64,000 nucleotides of DNA from Micrococcus terreus (GTDB lineage: Bacteria; Actinomycetota; Actinomycetes; Actinomycetales; Micrococcaceae): positions 434,001 through 498,000 of the forward strand of contig NZ_FPCG01000001.1 in the NCBI RefSeq assembly GCF_900116905.1, read 5' to 3'. Positions 34,703 to 44,887 of the stretch are shown in pieces. Both the position numbers and the translations under genes were made by a program. Numbering within the stretch: the first letter of the stretch is position 1; the number at the start of each line of letters is the position of its first letter. The notes under the pieces are model-generated. The model worked only from the letters and a program-made list of their open reading frames with translations. It was not told where the DNA came from and did no database searches.

Positions 34703-36469
34703 GTGACCGATTCGACGCCCGGACCAGACGCCGAGGACCCCGGTCGTCCGGCCCCCGCGCGGTTGGACCGACCGCGTCGAGCCATGCGCGGGCAGGTCCG
34801 TGCAGCCCGTCACCGGTGGCGCACCTCCCTCCAGCTGCGCACGGTGGTCATCACCGCGCTGCTGACCCTGGTCTCGGCAGCCGTGCTGGTACTGTTCCTG
34901 ACCCAGCAGATCACGGCGGGACTGTTCAACGCACGGTTCGACCAGGTGGAGTCCGAGGCCGTGCGCGGCCTGACCCAGGTCAGATCCGTGTTCGAGAACG
35001 CGGACACCACCGACGAGGACAGCACCGCGTCCCTGGTCACCCGCACCCTGGGCTCGCTGGCGGGGGACACCGGGGCCACCATCACGCGCAACTTCCAGCT
35101 CGTGCCCCTGGACCGGTCCCAGAACCTCTACGTGGGGCAGATGTCCTCTGGGCTGCCGTCGGATGTCATCCCCACCGAGCTCAATGATGCGGTGCGCAAC
35201 GGTTCGGGCACATACTGGCAGTCCGTCGAGCTCCCCGCCGGCCCGGACTCCTCGGCCCCCGGTCTGGCGTTCGGCACTCAGGTGGTGCTGCCCCCGGGCA
35301 ACGTCTATGCGCTCTATCTGGTCTACGACCTCTCCAGCGACCAGGCCACCCTGGACTACATGATGCGCGTGATGATCGTGGCCGGCGCCATGCTGGTGAT
35401 GCTCAACATGCTGATCGCCCTGTACGTGACCCGGTCGGTGGTCCGGCCCGTGGGTCAGGCGGCATCCACCGCGGAATCACTCTCGGCCGGTGACCTCAGC
35501 GTGCGCATGGAGGTCCGGGGTGAGGACGAGATGGCGAGGCTGGGCTCTTCCTTCAATCAGATGGCGGACAACATCCAGGACCAGATCACCCAGCTGGCCG
35601 ACCTCTCCCAGATCCAGCAGCGATTCGTCTCCGATGTCTCCCATGAGCTGCGCACGCCGCTGACCACCGTCGCCATGGCCGCCGAGGTCCTCTACGACTC
35701 CCGCGACGACTTCGACCCGGTCAACCGGCGCTCCACTGAGCTGCTCTACCACCAGGTCGAGCGGTTCCAGGCGCTGCTGGCCGACCTGCTGGAGATCACC
35801 CGGTTCGACGCCGGCGCCGCCACCGTGGCCGCCGAACCGACCGACCTGACCGAGCTTGCCGCGGACGTCGTCCTGACAGCCCAGCCGTTGGCCGCCAAGG
35901 CCGGCTCCACCATCTACCTGGTCCCGCTGGGCAGTGACTTCGTGGCCGATGTGGATCCCCGGCGCATCGAACGGATCGTGCGCAATCTGGTCAACAACGC
36001 GATCGAGCACGGGGAGGGGCGGGACGTGGACGTGGTGGTCGGGTCCGACGAGCAGACCGTGTCCGTGGCCGTGCGGGACTACGGCATCGGCATGACCACC
36101 GAACAGGCGGAGCACGTCTTCGACCGGTTCTGGCGTGCCGACCCGGCCCGCGCCCGGACCACCGGAGGCTCCGGGCTGGGACTGTCCATCGCCACGGAGG
36201 ACACTCGGCTGCACCACGGACGGCTGGACGCCTGGGGCGAGCCCGGTGCCGGCTCGGCGTTCCGCCTGACGGTGCCCCGGCGCCGTGGTCAGACCGTGGA
36301 CCATGCTCCGGTCGCGCTGCCCCCGCGGTTCGCCCCCGAGGAGCGGCGCCTGGCCACCGACCTGGACTTCGTCCACCCGGAGGAGACCCCCGTGGTGATG
36401 GACCGCATCCGCGAGCAGTCGCTGCAGCGCTTCCGTCCCCACCCCACCCCTCAGGACGGTGAGTCATGA
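34703..36469 (+). CDS. mtrB: Sensor histidine kinase MtrB
   Basis: 588 residues. A cytoplasmic N-terminus of ~45 residues, a membrane helix (TVVITALLTLVSAAVLVLFL), a ~160-residue outer sensor domain and a second helix (MIVAGAMLVMLNMLIALYV). HAMP follows, then the phosphoacceptor His314 in DVSHELRTPL and the ATPase domain with N-box NLVNNAIEHG and GGSGLGLSIA. It phosphorylates MtrA and interacts with LpqB. The last four bases overlap the lpqB start. Confidence 0.95.
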   Translation: MTDSTPGPDAEDPGRPAPARLDRPRRAMRGQVRAARHRWRTSLQLRTVVITALLTLVSAAVLVLFLTQQITAGLFNARFDQVESEAVRGLTQVRSVFENADTTDEDSTASLVTRTLGSLAGDTGATITRNFQLVPLDRSQNLYVGQMSSGLPSDVIPTELNDAVRNGSGTYWQSVELPAGPDSSAPGLAFGTQVVLPPGNVYALYLVYDLSSDQATLDYMMRVMIVAGAMLVMLNMLIALYVTRSVVRPVGQAASTAESLSAGDLSVRMEVRGEDEMARLGSSFNQMADNIQDQITQLADLSQIQQRFVSDVSHELRTPLTTVAMAAEVLYDSRDDFDPVNRRSTELLYHQVERFQALLADLLEITRFDAGAATVAAEPTDLTELAADVVLTAQPLAAKAGSTIYLVPLGSDFVADVDPRRIERIVRNLVNNAIEHGEGRDVDVVVGSDEQTVSVAVRDYGIGMTTEQAEHVFDRFWRADPARARTTGGSGLGLSIATEDTRLHHGRLDAWGEPGAGSAFRLTVPRRRGQTVDHAPVALPPRFAPEERRLATDLDFVHPEETPVVMDRIREQSLQRFRPHPTPQDGES

Positions 36470-38172
36470 TCACCCCACGTCACCGGGCCGGCGTCGTGCT
36501 GTCCCTGCTGATGACCCTGGTGCTGGTCCTAACCGGGTGCGCTCAGATCCCGTCCCGGGGCCCGGTGGGGACCGCGGAGCCGATCGGCGGGACCGATGCC
36601 CAGCCCAACTACGTGTTCTCGCCGTCAGGCCCCACCCCGGGGGACAGCCCGGAGGAGATCGTCCGAGGCTTCATCACCGCCGGCACGGGTGTGCAGGACG
36701 ACTACGCCACCGCCCGGGAGTTCCTCACCGCCGAGGCCGCGGCCACCTGGCAGCCCACCGCCCGGACACTCGTGTACTCCGCCCAGCCCAGTGTGGTGCC
36801 GGCCGGGGACGACACCGCGTTCAGCGTCCAGCTGGAGGTCGACTCGGTGGTGGACAACAGCGGGATCATGACGCATATGCCGGAGAGCTCCACCGAGGAG
36901 ATCGACATGACCCTGACCGAGGTGGACGGTCAGTGGCGGATCGCCCAGGTGCCGGACGGGACGGTGCTGGAGTCCGCACAGTTCCGCGCCATCTTCGCCG
37001 CGCAGTCGCTGTACTTCTACAACCAGACCTTCACCTATGCGGTGCCGGACGTGCGCTGGTTCGTCAATCGGCCCGGCACCACCTCGGCCATGGTCTCGGC
37101 CCTGTTGGACGGTCCGGCGCCCTACCTCTCCGGTGCGGTGACCAGCGCCTTCCCACCCGGCGCGGAACTGTCACGGCAGTCCGTGCCCGTCAGCTCCGGA
37201 TCAGCCAAGGTGGATCTGACCTCCACCTCGGTGGAGGGGACGGACAAGGCCACGCGGCGGCGGATGCTCGAGCAGATCACGCTGACCCTGGACGGACTGT
37301 CCACGGTGAACGACGTCGAGCTGACCGTGGATCAGGCCGAACTGGACATCGGGGAGTCCTCGCCGGACTTCACGCCGGCCACGGTGGACCCTGGAGCCGG
37401 CTCCACCCAGGTGGCGGTCGCCGATGACCAGCTGGTGTACTTCGAAGGCACCTCGGTCCTGCCGATCGGTGGGATGGCGGCGCTGGGCGGACTCATCCCG
37501 GTCGAGCCGGCCATGAACCTGGACGGCACCCGCTTCGCCTTCCTCACGGAGGACTCCGACGAGCTCTACGAGGCCACCACCGAGCAGCAGCTGCAGCTGA
37601 TCCTGCGGGGCACGGGACTGACCCGTCCCAGCATCGACACCGAGGGGTGGATCTGGACGGTGGACCAGACCGAGTCCCCCCAGGTGGTGGCTGTCCGCGC
37701 GGGCAGCGGAGGCCAGGACCGGCGGGAGCTGAGCGCGGAGTGGCTGGGGGATCGTCAGGTGCACGCCCTGCGGATCTCTCGTGATGGAACACGGGCCGCC
37801 GTGGTGACCGGCGATTCGGAGTCGGCCAGCGTCTTCGTGGCCGGTGTGGTCCGGGACTCGGAAGGGGTGCCCCGGGGCCTGGGCACGCCCATCCGGCTCC
37901 AGGCCAGCGTCCCAGTCTCAGAGGTCGACTGGTCCTCGGAGCGGGAGCTGCTCGTCGCCGCACCGAGCGAGACCGACCCGGTGGAGGCCCAGCTCCTGGG
38001 GCTGGACGGCTCGCAGACCACCCTGAAGCCGCTGCTGGGGATGACCGGGTTCTCCGCTGCCCCGGGAGACAACTCGATCTACGCCGAGACGGAGGACGCC
38101 GTCTGGATGCGCCTGGGCACCAACTGGCGCGCCCAGTCCGGCCAGGCCTCGGACCTGTCCTACCCGGGCTGA
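36466..38172 (+). CDS. lpqB: Lipoprotein LpqB, MtrB partner
   Basis: 568 residues. The signal peptide ends in a lipobox LTGC (Cys near residue 25), so the mature protein is anchored outside the membrane. An N-terminal sporulation/spore germination-like (GerMN) domain covers about residues 45-300 and a β-propeller-like domain occupies the rest (LDGTRFAFL, SRDGTRAAVV). LpqB modulates MtrB signalling. The 4-nt overlap with mtrB shows translational coupling. Confidence 0.93.
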   Translation: MITPRHRAGVVLSLLMTLVLVLTGCAQIPSRGPVGTAEPIGGTDAQPNYVFSPSGPTPGDSPEEIVRGFITAGTGVQDDYATAREFLTAEAAATWQPTARTLVYSAQPSVVPAGDDTAFSVQLEVDSVVDNSGIMTHMPESSTEEIDMTLTEVDGQWRIAQVPDGTVLESAQFRAIFAAQSLYFYNQTFTYAVPDVRWFVNRPGTTSAMVSALLDGPAPYLSGAVTSAFPPGAELSRQSVPVSSGSAKVDLTSTSVEGTDKATRRRMLEQITLTLDGLSTVNDVELTVDQAELDIGESSPDFTPATVDPGAGSTQVAVADDQLVYFEGTSVLPIGGMAALGGLIPVEPAMNLDGTRFAFLTEDSDELYEATTEQQLQLILRGTGLTRPSIDTEGWIWTVDQTESPQVVAVRAGSGGQDRRELSAEWLGDRQVHALRISRDGTRAAVVTGDSESASVFVAGVVRDSEGVPRGLGTPIRLQASVPVSEVDWSSERELLVAAPSETDPVEAQLLGLDGSQTTLKPLLGMTGFSAAPGDNSIYAETEDAVWMRLGTNWRAQSGQASDLSYPG

Positions 38173-38227
38173 GGTCCGGGCGGACGGCCGTCCACGCCCT
38201 CCTGCACAGCTGACCCAGATCGGCGGG

Positions 38228-39217
38228 ATGTCTCCAGAAGGAGCCGCGGCACCCTCGGTCCCCTGGGCGCCCTGGTGGACTGTAACCATGGGACAGGGCA
38301 CGACGACGGCCAGCGCGGTGGGCAGGCGATCTCGCCGATCCACGGGGTGGGCCCAGGCGGTGGACCGCGTGGTCACTTCCGTAGCAGCCCGCGCGATCGG
38401 CGGGGCCTGCGCGGACCTGATGGACCTGCTGCTGCCCTCGCTGTGTGCTGTCTGCACGCGTCCGCCGGGCACCCTGTGCCGGGACTGTGAGCCACGGCTG
38501 CGTGCCGCACTCCTGCATCCGTACCGGGCGGAGGAGGGAGCCGCTGCTCTGCCTCTGCTGGGCCAGGATCTGCTGCCGCTCCCGGTCGTGGCCACAGCGC
38601 CCTACCGGAATGAGGTGGCCGCGGCCCTGCTCGCCTTCAAGGACCACGGTCGGACCGGACTCTCCGTGGTGCTGCGTCCTGCACTGCATCGGGCCATGGT
38701 GGCCGCTGAGCAGCTGGTCCCCGGCGTGATCGGTGGGGATCCTCGCGGTCGGTGGCCCAGGGTGCTGCTCGTGCCGATGCCGGGCCGTGCCGCAGGGTTC
38801 CGCCGTCGTGGATACGATCCACTCGCCGAACTGCTGGCCGGCCCGCTCCCGCACGGCTGGGAGCTGCGCCCCGGTCTGCTCGCTCCGCGGAGGAGCCCGC
38901 CGCAGGGGATCGTCGCACTGCTGCGGTCCGGTGGAACAGGGCGCGCAAGCCACTCCGGGGCCACCGTCTCCGGCCGTCGCCGTCAGGGGCAGGGTCGCTT
39001 CCGGCCGACCCGTGCGGCGATCCAGCTGAGCTCGGACAGCAGGGCGGCACCCGTCCCGCCGATCGTGCTGGTGGACGATGTGATGACCACCGGTTCCACT
39101 CTCGCCGCCGCGGTCCAGGCGCTGGCCTCGACCGGCCTGGTCCCGGTCGGTGCCGTGGTGCTGGCCGCCGTCTCACCGCCTGCCGACCAGGACGAACGCC
39201 AGTCTGACCGAACATGA
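38228..39217 (+). CDS. ComF family phosphoribosyltransferase-like protein
   Basis: 329 residues. An N-terminal zinc ribbon (CAVC...CRDC, about residues 73-91) leads into a type I phosphoribosyltransferase fold with the PRPP-binding motif VLVDDVMTTGSTL near residue 280 and a basic RRRGYDPLAE segment. ComF proteins assist DNA uptake or repair. The insert between these (about residues 215-270) is longer than usual. The start is uncertain: ATG 38228 has no strong ribosome site, and ATG 38288 would remove 20 poorly conserved residues. Confidence 0.83.
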   Translation: MSPEGAAAPSVPWAPWWTVTMGQGTTTASAVGRRSRRSTGWAQAVDRVVTSVAARAIGGACADLMDLLLPSLCAVCTRPPGTLCRDCEPRLRAALLHPYRAEEGAAALPLLGQDLLPLPVVATAPYRNEVAAALLAFKDHGRTGLSVVLRPALHRAMVAAEQLVPGVIGGDPRGRWPRVLLVPMPGRAAGFRRRGYDPLAELLAGPLPHGWELRPGLLAPRRSPPQGIVALLRSGGTGRASHSGATVSGRRRQGQGRFRPTRAAIQLSSDSRAAPVPPIVLVDDVMTTGSTLAAAVQALASTGLVPVGAVVLAAVSPPADQDERQSDRT

Positions 39218-39225
39218 TCTGGGGC

Positions 39226-39254
39226 TTAACTCCAGGTGACGGAAGGGCTAGTGT
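39226..39254 (+). promoter_or_regulatory. Promoter of hpf
   Basis: -35 TTAACT, a 17-bp spacer and -10 TAGTGT (39249-39254). Start of transcription would be near 39261, leaving a ~140-nt leader with a GC-rich stem (GGCGGCGGGAAG...CTTCCAGCCGCC) before AAGGAGG of hpf. Confidence 0.5.
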
Positions 39255-39401
39255 GGAATCACGGATTCGGATGCGGATCCGTCCAGCCGGCGGCGGGAAG
39301 GAGGACTTCTTCCAGCCGCCGTCGTGCGTTAAGCACCGGCTCAGTGCCGGCCCGCACGGGTTGGGATTCTTCGAGAGCCGACAGGCGCCAAGGAGGACAC
39401 A

Positions 39402-40082
39402 ATGACCATGGACGTCAACTACGTTGCCCGCAACATCGCCATCCCGGACCGTTTCCGGGAGTACGCCGAAGAGAAGTTCGACAAGATCGAGCAGCTCTCC
39501 ACTCGTGCTCAGCGGCTGGAGATCAAGGTGGTGAAGGAGGCCCATCACCGGCACTCCGAGGGCAACGTGACCGTCGAGCTCACCGTGGTGGGCAAGGGCA
39601 AGGTCATTCGCGCGGAGTCCAAGGCCGATGACAAGTTCGCCGCCTTCGACACCGCCTTCGGCAAGCTGCTGGAGCGCCTGCGTCGTCTGCGTGATCGCCG
39701 CAAGGACCACCGCCGGGGCCAGGGCTCCGTGGGTCAGGCGACTGCGGATCTGCCGCCGGCAGACACCGGCACGCTCCTGGTGGACCAGGTCCTGCAGGCA
39801 CAGCAGCAGCAGGAGCAGGATGCCGCGGAGGAGGCCGAGTCCGATGCACCGGTGCGCATCCGCGAGAAGGTGTTCCCCGCCACCCCGATGACCGCCGACG
39901 ACGCCGTGGACGCCATGGAACTGGTCGGACATGACTTCTACCTCTTCGTGGACGCCGAGACCCAGCGCCCCTCCGCCGTCTACCGGCGTCACGGCTGGAG
40001 CTACGGAGTGATCAGCCTGGACCCGGACCACCAGGACGCCGAACCCCAGGAGGTCGAGCGCGGATACCGCGCCGCCGTCTGA
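39402..40082 (+). CDS. hpf: Long-form ribosome hibernation-promoting factor
   Basis: 226 residues. The N-terminal S30AE/RaiA domain (about residues 1-105) is basic and ends RLRRLRDRRKDHRRG. A linker follows, then the C-terminal dimerisation domain (about 155-215) with RIREKVFPATPMTADDAVDAMELVGHDF split across its strands. The long form makes 100S ribosome dimers in stationary phase. AAGGAGG lies 5 nt before ATG. It has its own promoter, long leader and terminator, so it is a single-gene unit. Confidence 0.95.
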   Translation: MTMDVNYVARNIAIPDRFREYAEEKFDKIEQLSTRAQRLEIKVVKEAHHRHSEGNVTVELTVVGKGKVIRAESKADDKFAAFDTAFGKLLERLRRLRDRRKDHRRGQGSVGQATADLPPADTGTLLVDQVLQAQQQQEQDAAEEAESDAPVRIREKVFPATPMTADDAVDAMELVGHDFYLFVDAETQRPSAVYRRHGWSYGVISLDPDHQDAEPQEVERGYRAAV

Positions 40083-40102
40083 CCCTTCTGGGTCCTGCAG
40101 AC

Positions 40103-40134
40103 ACGGTGCCCGCCCCGCTCGGGGCGGGCACCGT
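40103..40134 (+). terminator. Terminator after hpf
   Basis: A perfect 14-bp stem (ACGGTGCCCGCCCC with GGGGCGGGCACCGT) around a 4-nt GCTC loop, 20 bp after the hpf stop. Confidence 0.8.
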
Positions 40135-40170
40135 CGTGTCAGGCCCTTTGGACCCCTCAGGAGCACCTTC

Positions 40171-41436
40171 GTGAGCACACCCCTGATCACCGCCTCCCAG
40201 GCTCGGCGCACCTCCCTGGCCGCCCAGCACCTCCACCTGCCGCGGCCGGAGCGGACCACCGGGCGCCATCTGGGACGGATCCTGGACCGCCTGCAGGTGG
40301 TGCAGATCGACTCCGTGAACGTGCTGGCCCGGGCGCACCTGATGCCGCTGTACTCCCGACTCGGCCCGTACCCCGTGGAGGCGCTGACCCGACGCTGGCA
40401 GCGCAGTCCGCGCACCTGGACGGAGTACTGGGCCCATGAGGCCTCGCTGGTGCCCAGTCCGTTGCGGCCGGCGCTGATCACCCTCCAGCGGCGTGAGTGG
40501 ATGCGCGCCCACCGGATGGAGGAGTCCCGGCGAGAGGAGATCGCCGCACAGGTGATCGAGGTGCTGCGCTCATCGCGTCCGCTGACCGCCCGCCAGCTGG
40601 AGTCCAAGGTGCAGTCGGGGGCACGGTCCACCGGCCATTGGGGCTGGAACTGGTCGGACGTCAAGCGCGTGCTCGAGGACCTCTTCGTGGACGGCGTCGT
40701 GACCAGCGCTGGACGGACCGCACAGTTCGAACGCCGCTACGCACTGGCCGAACGCGTGCTTGTCCCGGACGCCCTGCCCGGCCCGGCGGGGCTGCCCTCC
40801 GCCGAGGAGGCGGCACTGCAGCTGGTGCGCGCCGCCGCACCTGCCCTGGGCGTGGCCACCCTGGCCTCCCTCGCCGACTACTACCGGATCCGGCAGGACC
40901 AGGTGCGTGGCGCCGTCGGGATCCTGGAGGGCACCGGAGAACTGGAACCGGTGCGCCTGCAGACCTGGAGCGGCACCGAGCGTCCTGCCTGGCGACACGC
41001 CGCGGCGCGCACGCCCCGCACGGTGACGGCCCGCGCCCTGCTCAACCCCTTCGACCCGCAGGTGTTCCACCGGCCGCGCGTGGAGGAGCTGTTCGGGGTG
41101 CGCTACCGGATCGGGATCTACACCCCGGCCGCCCAGCGCACCCGCGGCTACTACCCGCTGCTGTTCCTGCTCGGCGAGCACCTGGTGGCGCAGGTGGACC
41201 TGGCAGCGGAGCGCGCGGCCGGCCGGCTGAGCGTGCGCGGAGTCTGGTCCGAGCAGACCGGTCCCGACGACGGCCGGTCACCTCTGCGGGAGATCTCCCG
41301 GGAGCTGGTGGAGGAGTTGGCGCAGCTGGCCGGATGGCTGGGCCTGGGTGAGGTGGTGATGGCTCCGGAGGCGCCGGGGGACCTGGTGCCGGAGGTGACC
41401 AGGGCACTGAGGGAGCTCTCAGGCAACAGACCGTAG
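40171..41436 (+). CDS. YcaQ/AlkZ-like winged-helix DNA glycosylase
   Basis: 421 residues. HTH_42/YcaQ family: three tandem winged-helix modules, with the early VVQIDSVNVLARAH and RSPRTWTEYWAHEASLVP segments highly typical. The catalytic position reads QVD (Gln341-Val-Asp343) within HLVAQVDL, matching the QxD form of E. coli YcaQ rather than the QxQ form of antibiotic self-resistance AlkZ. It probably unhooks interstrand crosslinks or removes bulky alkylated bases. CAGGAG precedes the GTG. No biosynthetic cluster is nearby, so a general repair role is likelier. Confidence 0.85.
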   Translation: MSTPLITASQARRTSLAAQHLHLPRPERTTGRHLGRILDRLQVVQIDSVNVLARAHLMPLYSRLGPYPVEALTRRWQRSPRTWTEYWAHEASLVPSPLRPALITLQRREWMRAHRMEESRREEIAAQVIEVLRSSRPLTARQLESKVQSGARSTGHWGWNWSDVKRVLEDLFVDGVVTSAGRTAQFERRYALAERVLVPDALPGPAGLPSAEEAALQLVRAAAPALGVATLASLADYYRIRQDQVRGAVGILEGTGELEPVRLQTWSGTERPAWRHAAARTPRTVTARALLNPFDPQVFHRPRVEELFGVRYRIGIYTPAAQRTRGYYPLLFLLGEHLVAQVDLAAERAAGRLSVRGVWSEQTGPDDGRSPLREISRELVEELAQLAGWLGLGEVVMAPEAPGDLVPEVTRALRELSGNRP

Positions 41437-41439
41437 ACT
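41434..41439 (+). promoter_or_regulatory. -10 box for secA
   Basis: TAGACT at the 3' end of the glycosylase gene. It is 6 nt before an in-frame GTG (41446) and 99 nt before the homology-based secA start. Confidence 0.4.
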
Positions 41440-41538
41440 GAGCGGGTGCCCGGCCCGGACCCACGGCGTCGGGACGATCTACGACGAGCACTAAGAACGC
41501 CGGCATGCCGGTTCGCAGGCGACAGGGAGTCGACACAC

Positions 41539-44283
41539 GTGGCATCTTTCATCGAGCGCATCCTCAAGACCGGGGACAAGAAGATCCTCAAGCAGTTGAG
41601 GGGGCTCGCAGACGCCATCAATGTCCTGGAGGACGAGTACCGGGAGCTCACCGACGCCGACCTGCGCGCCGAGACGGACCGCTACAGGGAGCGGGCTGCC
41701 GACGGCGAGAGCCTGGACTCGCTGCTTCCGGAGGCCTTCGCCGCTGTGCGAGAGGCCGCTGGTCGCACCCTGGGCCAGCGCCACTACGACGTCCAGATGA
41801 TGGGTGGTGCCGCCCTGCACCTGGGCAACATCGCCGAGATGAAGACCGGTGAGGGCAAGACCCTGGTGGCCACCGCCCCGGCCTACCTGAACGCTCTCAC
41901 CGGCAAGGGCGTGCACGTGATCACTGTGAACGACTACCTGGCCAGCTACCAGTCGGACCTGATGGGCCGTGTCTTCCGGTTCCTGGGCATGGAGACCGGG
42001 TGCATCCTCTCCAACCAGGACCCGGCCGAGCGGCGCCTGCAGTACGCCGCGGACATCACCTACGGCACGAACAACGAGTTCGGGTTCGACTACCTGCGGG
42101 ACAACATGGCCTGGTCGCTGGACGAGCTGGTCCAGCGAGGCCACCACTTCGCGATCGTCGATGAGGTCGACTCCATCCTGATCGATGAGGCACGCACCCC
42201 GCTGATCATCTCCGGACCTTCTCAGGGCGATGCCAATCGCTGGTACACCGTCTTCTCCGGACTGGTCCCGCGCCTGACCAAGGACACCGACTATGAGGTC
42301 GACGAGAAGAAGAAGACCATCGGTGTGCTCGAGCCCGGGATCGAGAAGATCGAGGACTGGCTGGGCATCACCAACCTGTACGAGTCCGCGAACACCCCGC
42401 TGATCCAGTTCCTCAACAACGCCATCAAGGCCAAGGAGCTGTTCAAGAAGGACAAGGACTACGTCGTGATGGACGGCGAGGTCATGATCGTGGACGAGCA
42501 CACCGGTCGCGTGCTGGCCGGACGCCGCTACAACGAGGGCATGCACCAGGCCATCGAGGCCAAGGAGGGCGTGCAGATCAAGGCCGAGAACCAGACCCTG
42601 GCCACGGTCACCCTGCAGAACTACTTCCGCCTCTACGACAAGCTCTCCGGCATGACCGGCACGGCCGAGACCGAGGCCGCCGAGTTCATGAGCACCTACA
42701 AGCTCGGTGTGGTGCCGATCCCCACGAACAAGGGCGTGCACCGCATCGACAAGACGGACCTGATCTACAAGAACGAGGTCGCCAAGTTCGACGCCGTGGT
42801 CGAGGACATCGTCGAACGGCACGAAGCCGGACAGCCCGTCCTGGTGGGCACCACCTCGGTGGAGAAGTCCGAGTACCTCTCCAAGCTGCTGGCCAAGGCT
42901 GGTGTGCGCCACGAGGTGCTCAACGCCAAGAACCACGCTCGTGAGGCGGCCATCGTCGCCCAGGCCGGCCGCAAGGGTGCGGTCACCGTGGCCACGAACA
43001 TGGCCGGCCGCGGCACCGACATCATGCTCGGCGGCAACGCAGAGTTCGATGCCGTGGCCGAGATGCAGCGTCGTGGGCTGGACCCCGAGGAGAACGCGGA
43101 GCAGTACGAACAGGTCTGGCCGGAGGTGCTGGAGGCGGCCAAAGCAGCCGTGAGGAAGGAGCACGACGAGGTCCGTGAACTGGGCGGACTGTACGTGCTG
43201 GGCACCGAGCGGCATGAGTCGCGCCGAATCGACAATCAGCTGCGTGGACGTTCCGGTCGCCAGGGAGACCCGGGGGAGTCCCGGTTCTACCTGTCCTTGA
43301 CCGATGATCTGATGCGCCTGTTCAATCCGGCGGCGGCCTCCCGGATCATGAACTCCTCCTCGGTGCCTGATGACATGGCGTTGGAGTCGAAGATGGTCTC
43401 CTCGGCCATTCAGAACGCACAGTCCCAGGTCGAGTCCCGCAACACCGAGCAGCGCAAGAACGTGTTGAAGTACGACGACGTGATGAACCGCCAGCGCGAG
43501 GCGATCTACACGGATCGCCGTCGCATCCTCGAAGGCGACGACCTGCACGAGAAGACTCAGAACTTCCTGGAGGACGCCATCGGGACGATGGTGGATGAGA
43601 CCACCGCAGTCGGTTCGCCCACGGATTGGGACCTGGAGCAGCTCTGGACCGACTTGAAGCAGATGTATCCGGTGGGCATCGAGATCGACGATGTGCTGGA
43701 GGAGTCCGGGGGCCTGGGCCGGCTGAAGCCGGCTGACCTCAAGCGGGAGCTGGTCTCCGACGCCAAGCTGGCCTATGAGGATCGCGAGGCTCAGATCGGT
43801 TCGGAGGCCATGCGTGAGCTGGAGCGTCGTGTGGTGCTCTCGGTGATCGGCCGCAAGTGGCAGGACCATCTGCATGAGATGGACTACCTCAAGGAGGGCA
43901 TCGGTCTTCGCGCCATGGCTCAGCGCGAGCCCCTGGTCGAGTACCAGCGTGAGGGCTACATCATGTTCCAGTCCATGATGGAGGCCATTCGCGAGGAGTC
44001 GGTGGGCTATCTGTTCAACCTGGAGGTCCAGGCTCAGCAGCCGGCCACCTCGCTGCCCGGGGTGCAGGACGGCCGTGGGGCCACCATGACCCCGGTGCTG
44101 AATGTGAAGGGGCTCGAGGCTCCGCGGCAGCCGGCCACGCTGCGGTTCTCCGCCCCGTCGGACTCCGGCGAGGTGACCACCCAGGTGCGTCGCACCGGTA
44201 CCGCCGCGGAGAAGGACCAGGAGGGGGCGGCGCCGAACGCGCCGTCCGGCGGCAAGGGACGCGGCAAGCGCAAGCGCCGCTGA
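41539..44283 (+). CDS. secA: Preprotein translocase ATPase SecA
   Basis: 914 residues. Motor of the Sec pathway. Walker [18 protein letters not shown]-like box [20 protein letters not shown], the preprotein cross-linking domain, motif [16 protein letters not shown] and the helical scaffold are all present. The C-terminus is basic (KGRGKRKRR) without a SEC-C zinc motif, as in other actinobacterial SecA1. GTG 41539 gives the standard family start VASFIERIL. An in-frame GTG at 41446, placed 6 nt after a -10 box, would add 31 residues; see findings. Confidence 0.97.
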   Translation: MASFIERILKTGDKKILKQLRGLADAINVLEDEYRELTDADLRAETDRYRERAADGESLDSLLPEAFAAVREAAGRTLGQRHYDVQMMGGAALHLGNIAEMKTGEGKTLVATAPAYLNALTGKGVHVITVNDYLASYQSDLMGRVFRFLGMETGCILSNQDPAERRLQYAADITYGTNNEFGFDYLRDNMAWSLDELVQRGHHFAIVDEVDSILIDEARTPLIISGPSQGDANRWYTVFSGLVPRLTKDTDYEVDEKKKTIGVLEPGIEKIEDWLGITNLYESANTPLIQFLNNAIKAKELFKKDKDYVVMDGEVMIVDEHTGRVLAGRRYNEGMHQAIEAKEGVQIKAENQTLATVTLQNYFRLYDKLSGMTGTAETEAAEFMSTYKLGVVPIPTNKGVHRIDKTDLIYKNEVAKFDAVVEDIVERHEAGQPVLVGTTSVEKSEYLSKLLAKAGVRHEVLNAKNHAREAAIVAQAGRKGAVTVATNMAGRGTDIMLGGNAEFDAVAEMQRRGLDPEENAEQYEQVWPEVLEAAKAAVRKEHDEVRELGGLYVLGTERHESRRIDNQLRGRSGRQGDPGESRFYLSLTDDLMRLFNPAAASRIMNSSSVPDDMALESKMVSSAIQNAQSQVESRNTEQRKNVLKYDDVMNRQREAIYTDRRRILEGDDLHEKTQNFLEDAIGTMVDETTAVGSPTDWDLEQLWTDLKQMYPVGIEIDDVLEESGGLGRLKPADLKRELVSDAKLAYEDREAQIGSEAMRELERRVVLSVIGRKWQDHLHEMDYLKEGIGLRAMAQREPLVEYQREGYIMFQSMMEAIREESVGYLFNLEVQAQQPATSLPGVQDGRGATMTPVLNVKGLEAPRQPATLRFSAPSDSGEVTTQVRRTGTAAEKDQEGAAPNAPSGGKGRGKRKRR

Positions 44284-44311
44284 CGCTCCTGCCGTCGTCC
44301 GTCCGGACGGG

Positions 44312-44797
44312 TCAGCCCATCTCGACAGCGGTGACCTTCCACCGGTCGCGGCGGAGTTCGATGCGCATGGCCAGGGCGCGGACTCGTCCACCGCAGCGCA
44401 CGGAGGCGCTGGCCTCGAAGACGGTGGGGCTGACCTGGCAGCACCGCGCCTGCAGTGTGCGGGGGGAGGTCTGGGCGGAACGGTCGGTGCGGGTGCGCTC
44501 GGCCAGGTCAGCCCGGCGGGCCATCTTGCCGTACGTCTCCAGATCCAGCCATGCCGCCAGCTGACGGGCCGGCCTCAGGCCCCGTTCGGCCTCCACGCAG
44601 GCCTGGGCGACGATGCCTGCCAGGCTGCGGATATGCCGTTGCAGCTCGAGTTCTCGTTGCCGCAGTCCCTCCTCGCGCAGTGAGCGGTGCGGGGTGAACT
44701 GACCAGTCGGGGTCCGCAGTGCCGACGGAATGACGCCGGGTCCTGGGCCGACGGCGGTGTGAGTGGCCTCGGACGGGGTGGCGGTGGCGATGGTCAT
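44312..44797 (-). CDS. Rv3235 family protein
   Basis: 161 residues. An N-terminal polar segment precedes two long helices (LRQRELELQRHIRSLAGIVAQ) and a C-terminal β-region with CGGRVRALAMRIELRRDRWKVTAVEMG, the Rv3235 family pattern. It sits beside secA in mycobacteria too. Function is unknown; the C-terminal half resembles accessory folds of the SnoaL/NTF2 type. ATG 44797 is chosen because AGGAG lies 5 nt upstream; the frame is open to ATG 44881 without such a site. It converges with secA. Confidence 0.72.
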   Translation of the reverse strand: MTIATATPSEATHTAVGPGPGVIPSALRTPTGQFTPHRSLREEGLRQRELELQRHIRSLAGIVAQACVEAERGLRPARQLAAWLDLETYGKMARRADLAERTRTDRSAQTSPRTLQARCCQVSPTVFEASASVRCGGRVRALAMRIELRRDRWKVTAVEMG

Positions 44798-44887
44798 GTC
44801 TGCTCCTGGAGAGGTCTGGGTGGGGTCGGGGCGGTCGTCGTGTGGGTCATCGGTCGTCATGGTCGGCATCCCTGGATGCATCGGCGG

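Noticed and set aside
44299-44310. CCGTCCGGACGG between secA and the Rv3235-family gene as a terminator
   Set aside because: A 12-bp palindrome without a loop cannot fold into a good hairpin, and no T-run follows.
41491-44391. A 966-codon open frame antisense to secA
   Set aside because: Long antisense frames are expected in GC-rich codons; this one has no ribosome site, no homology and biased composition, and lies opposite a fully conserved gene. The same holds for the long frame antisense to the zincin-2 gene (4341-5669).
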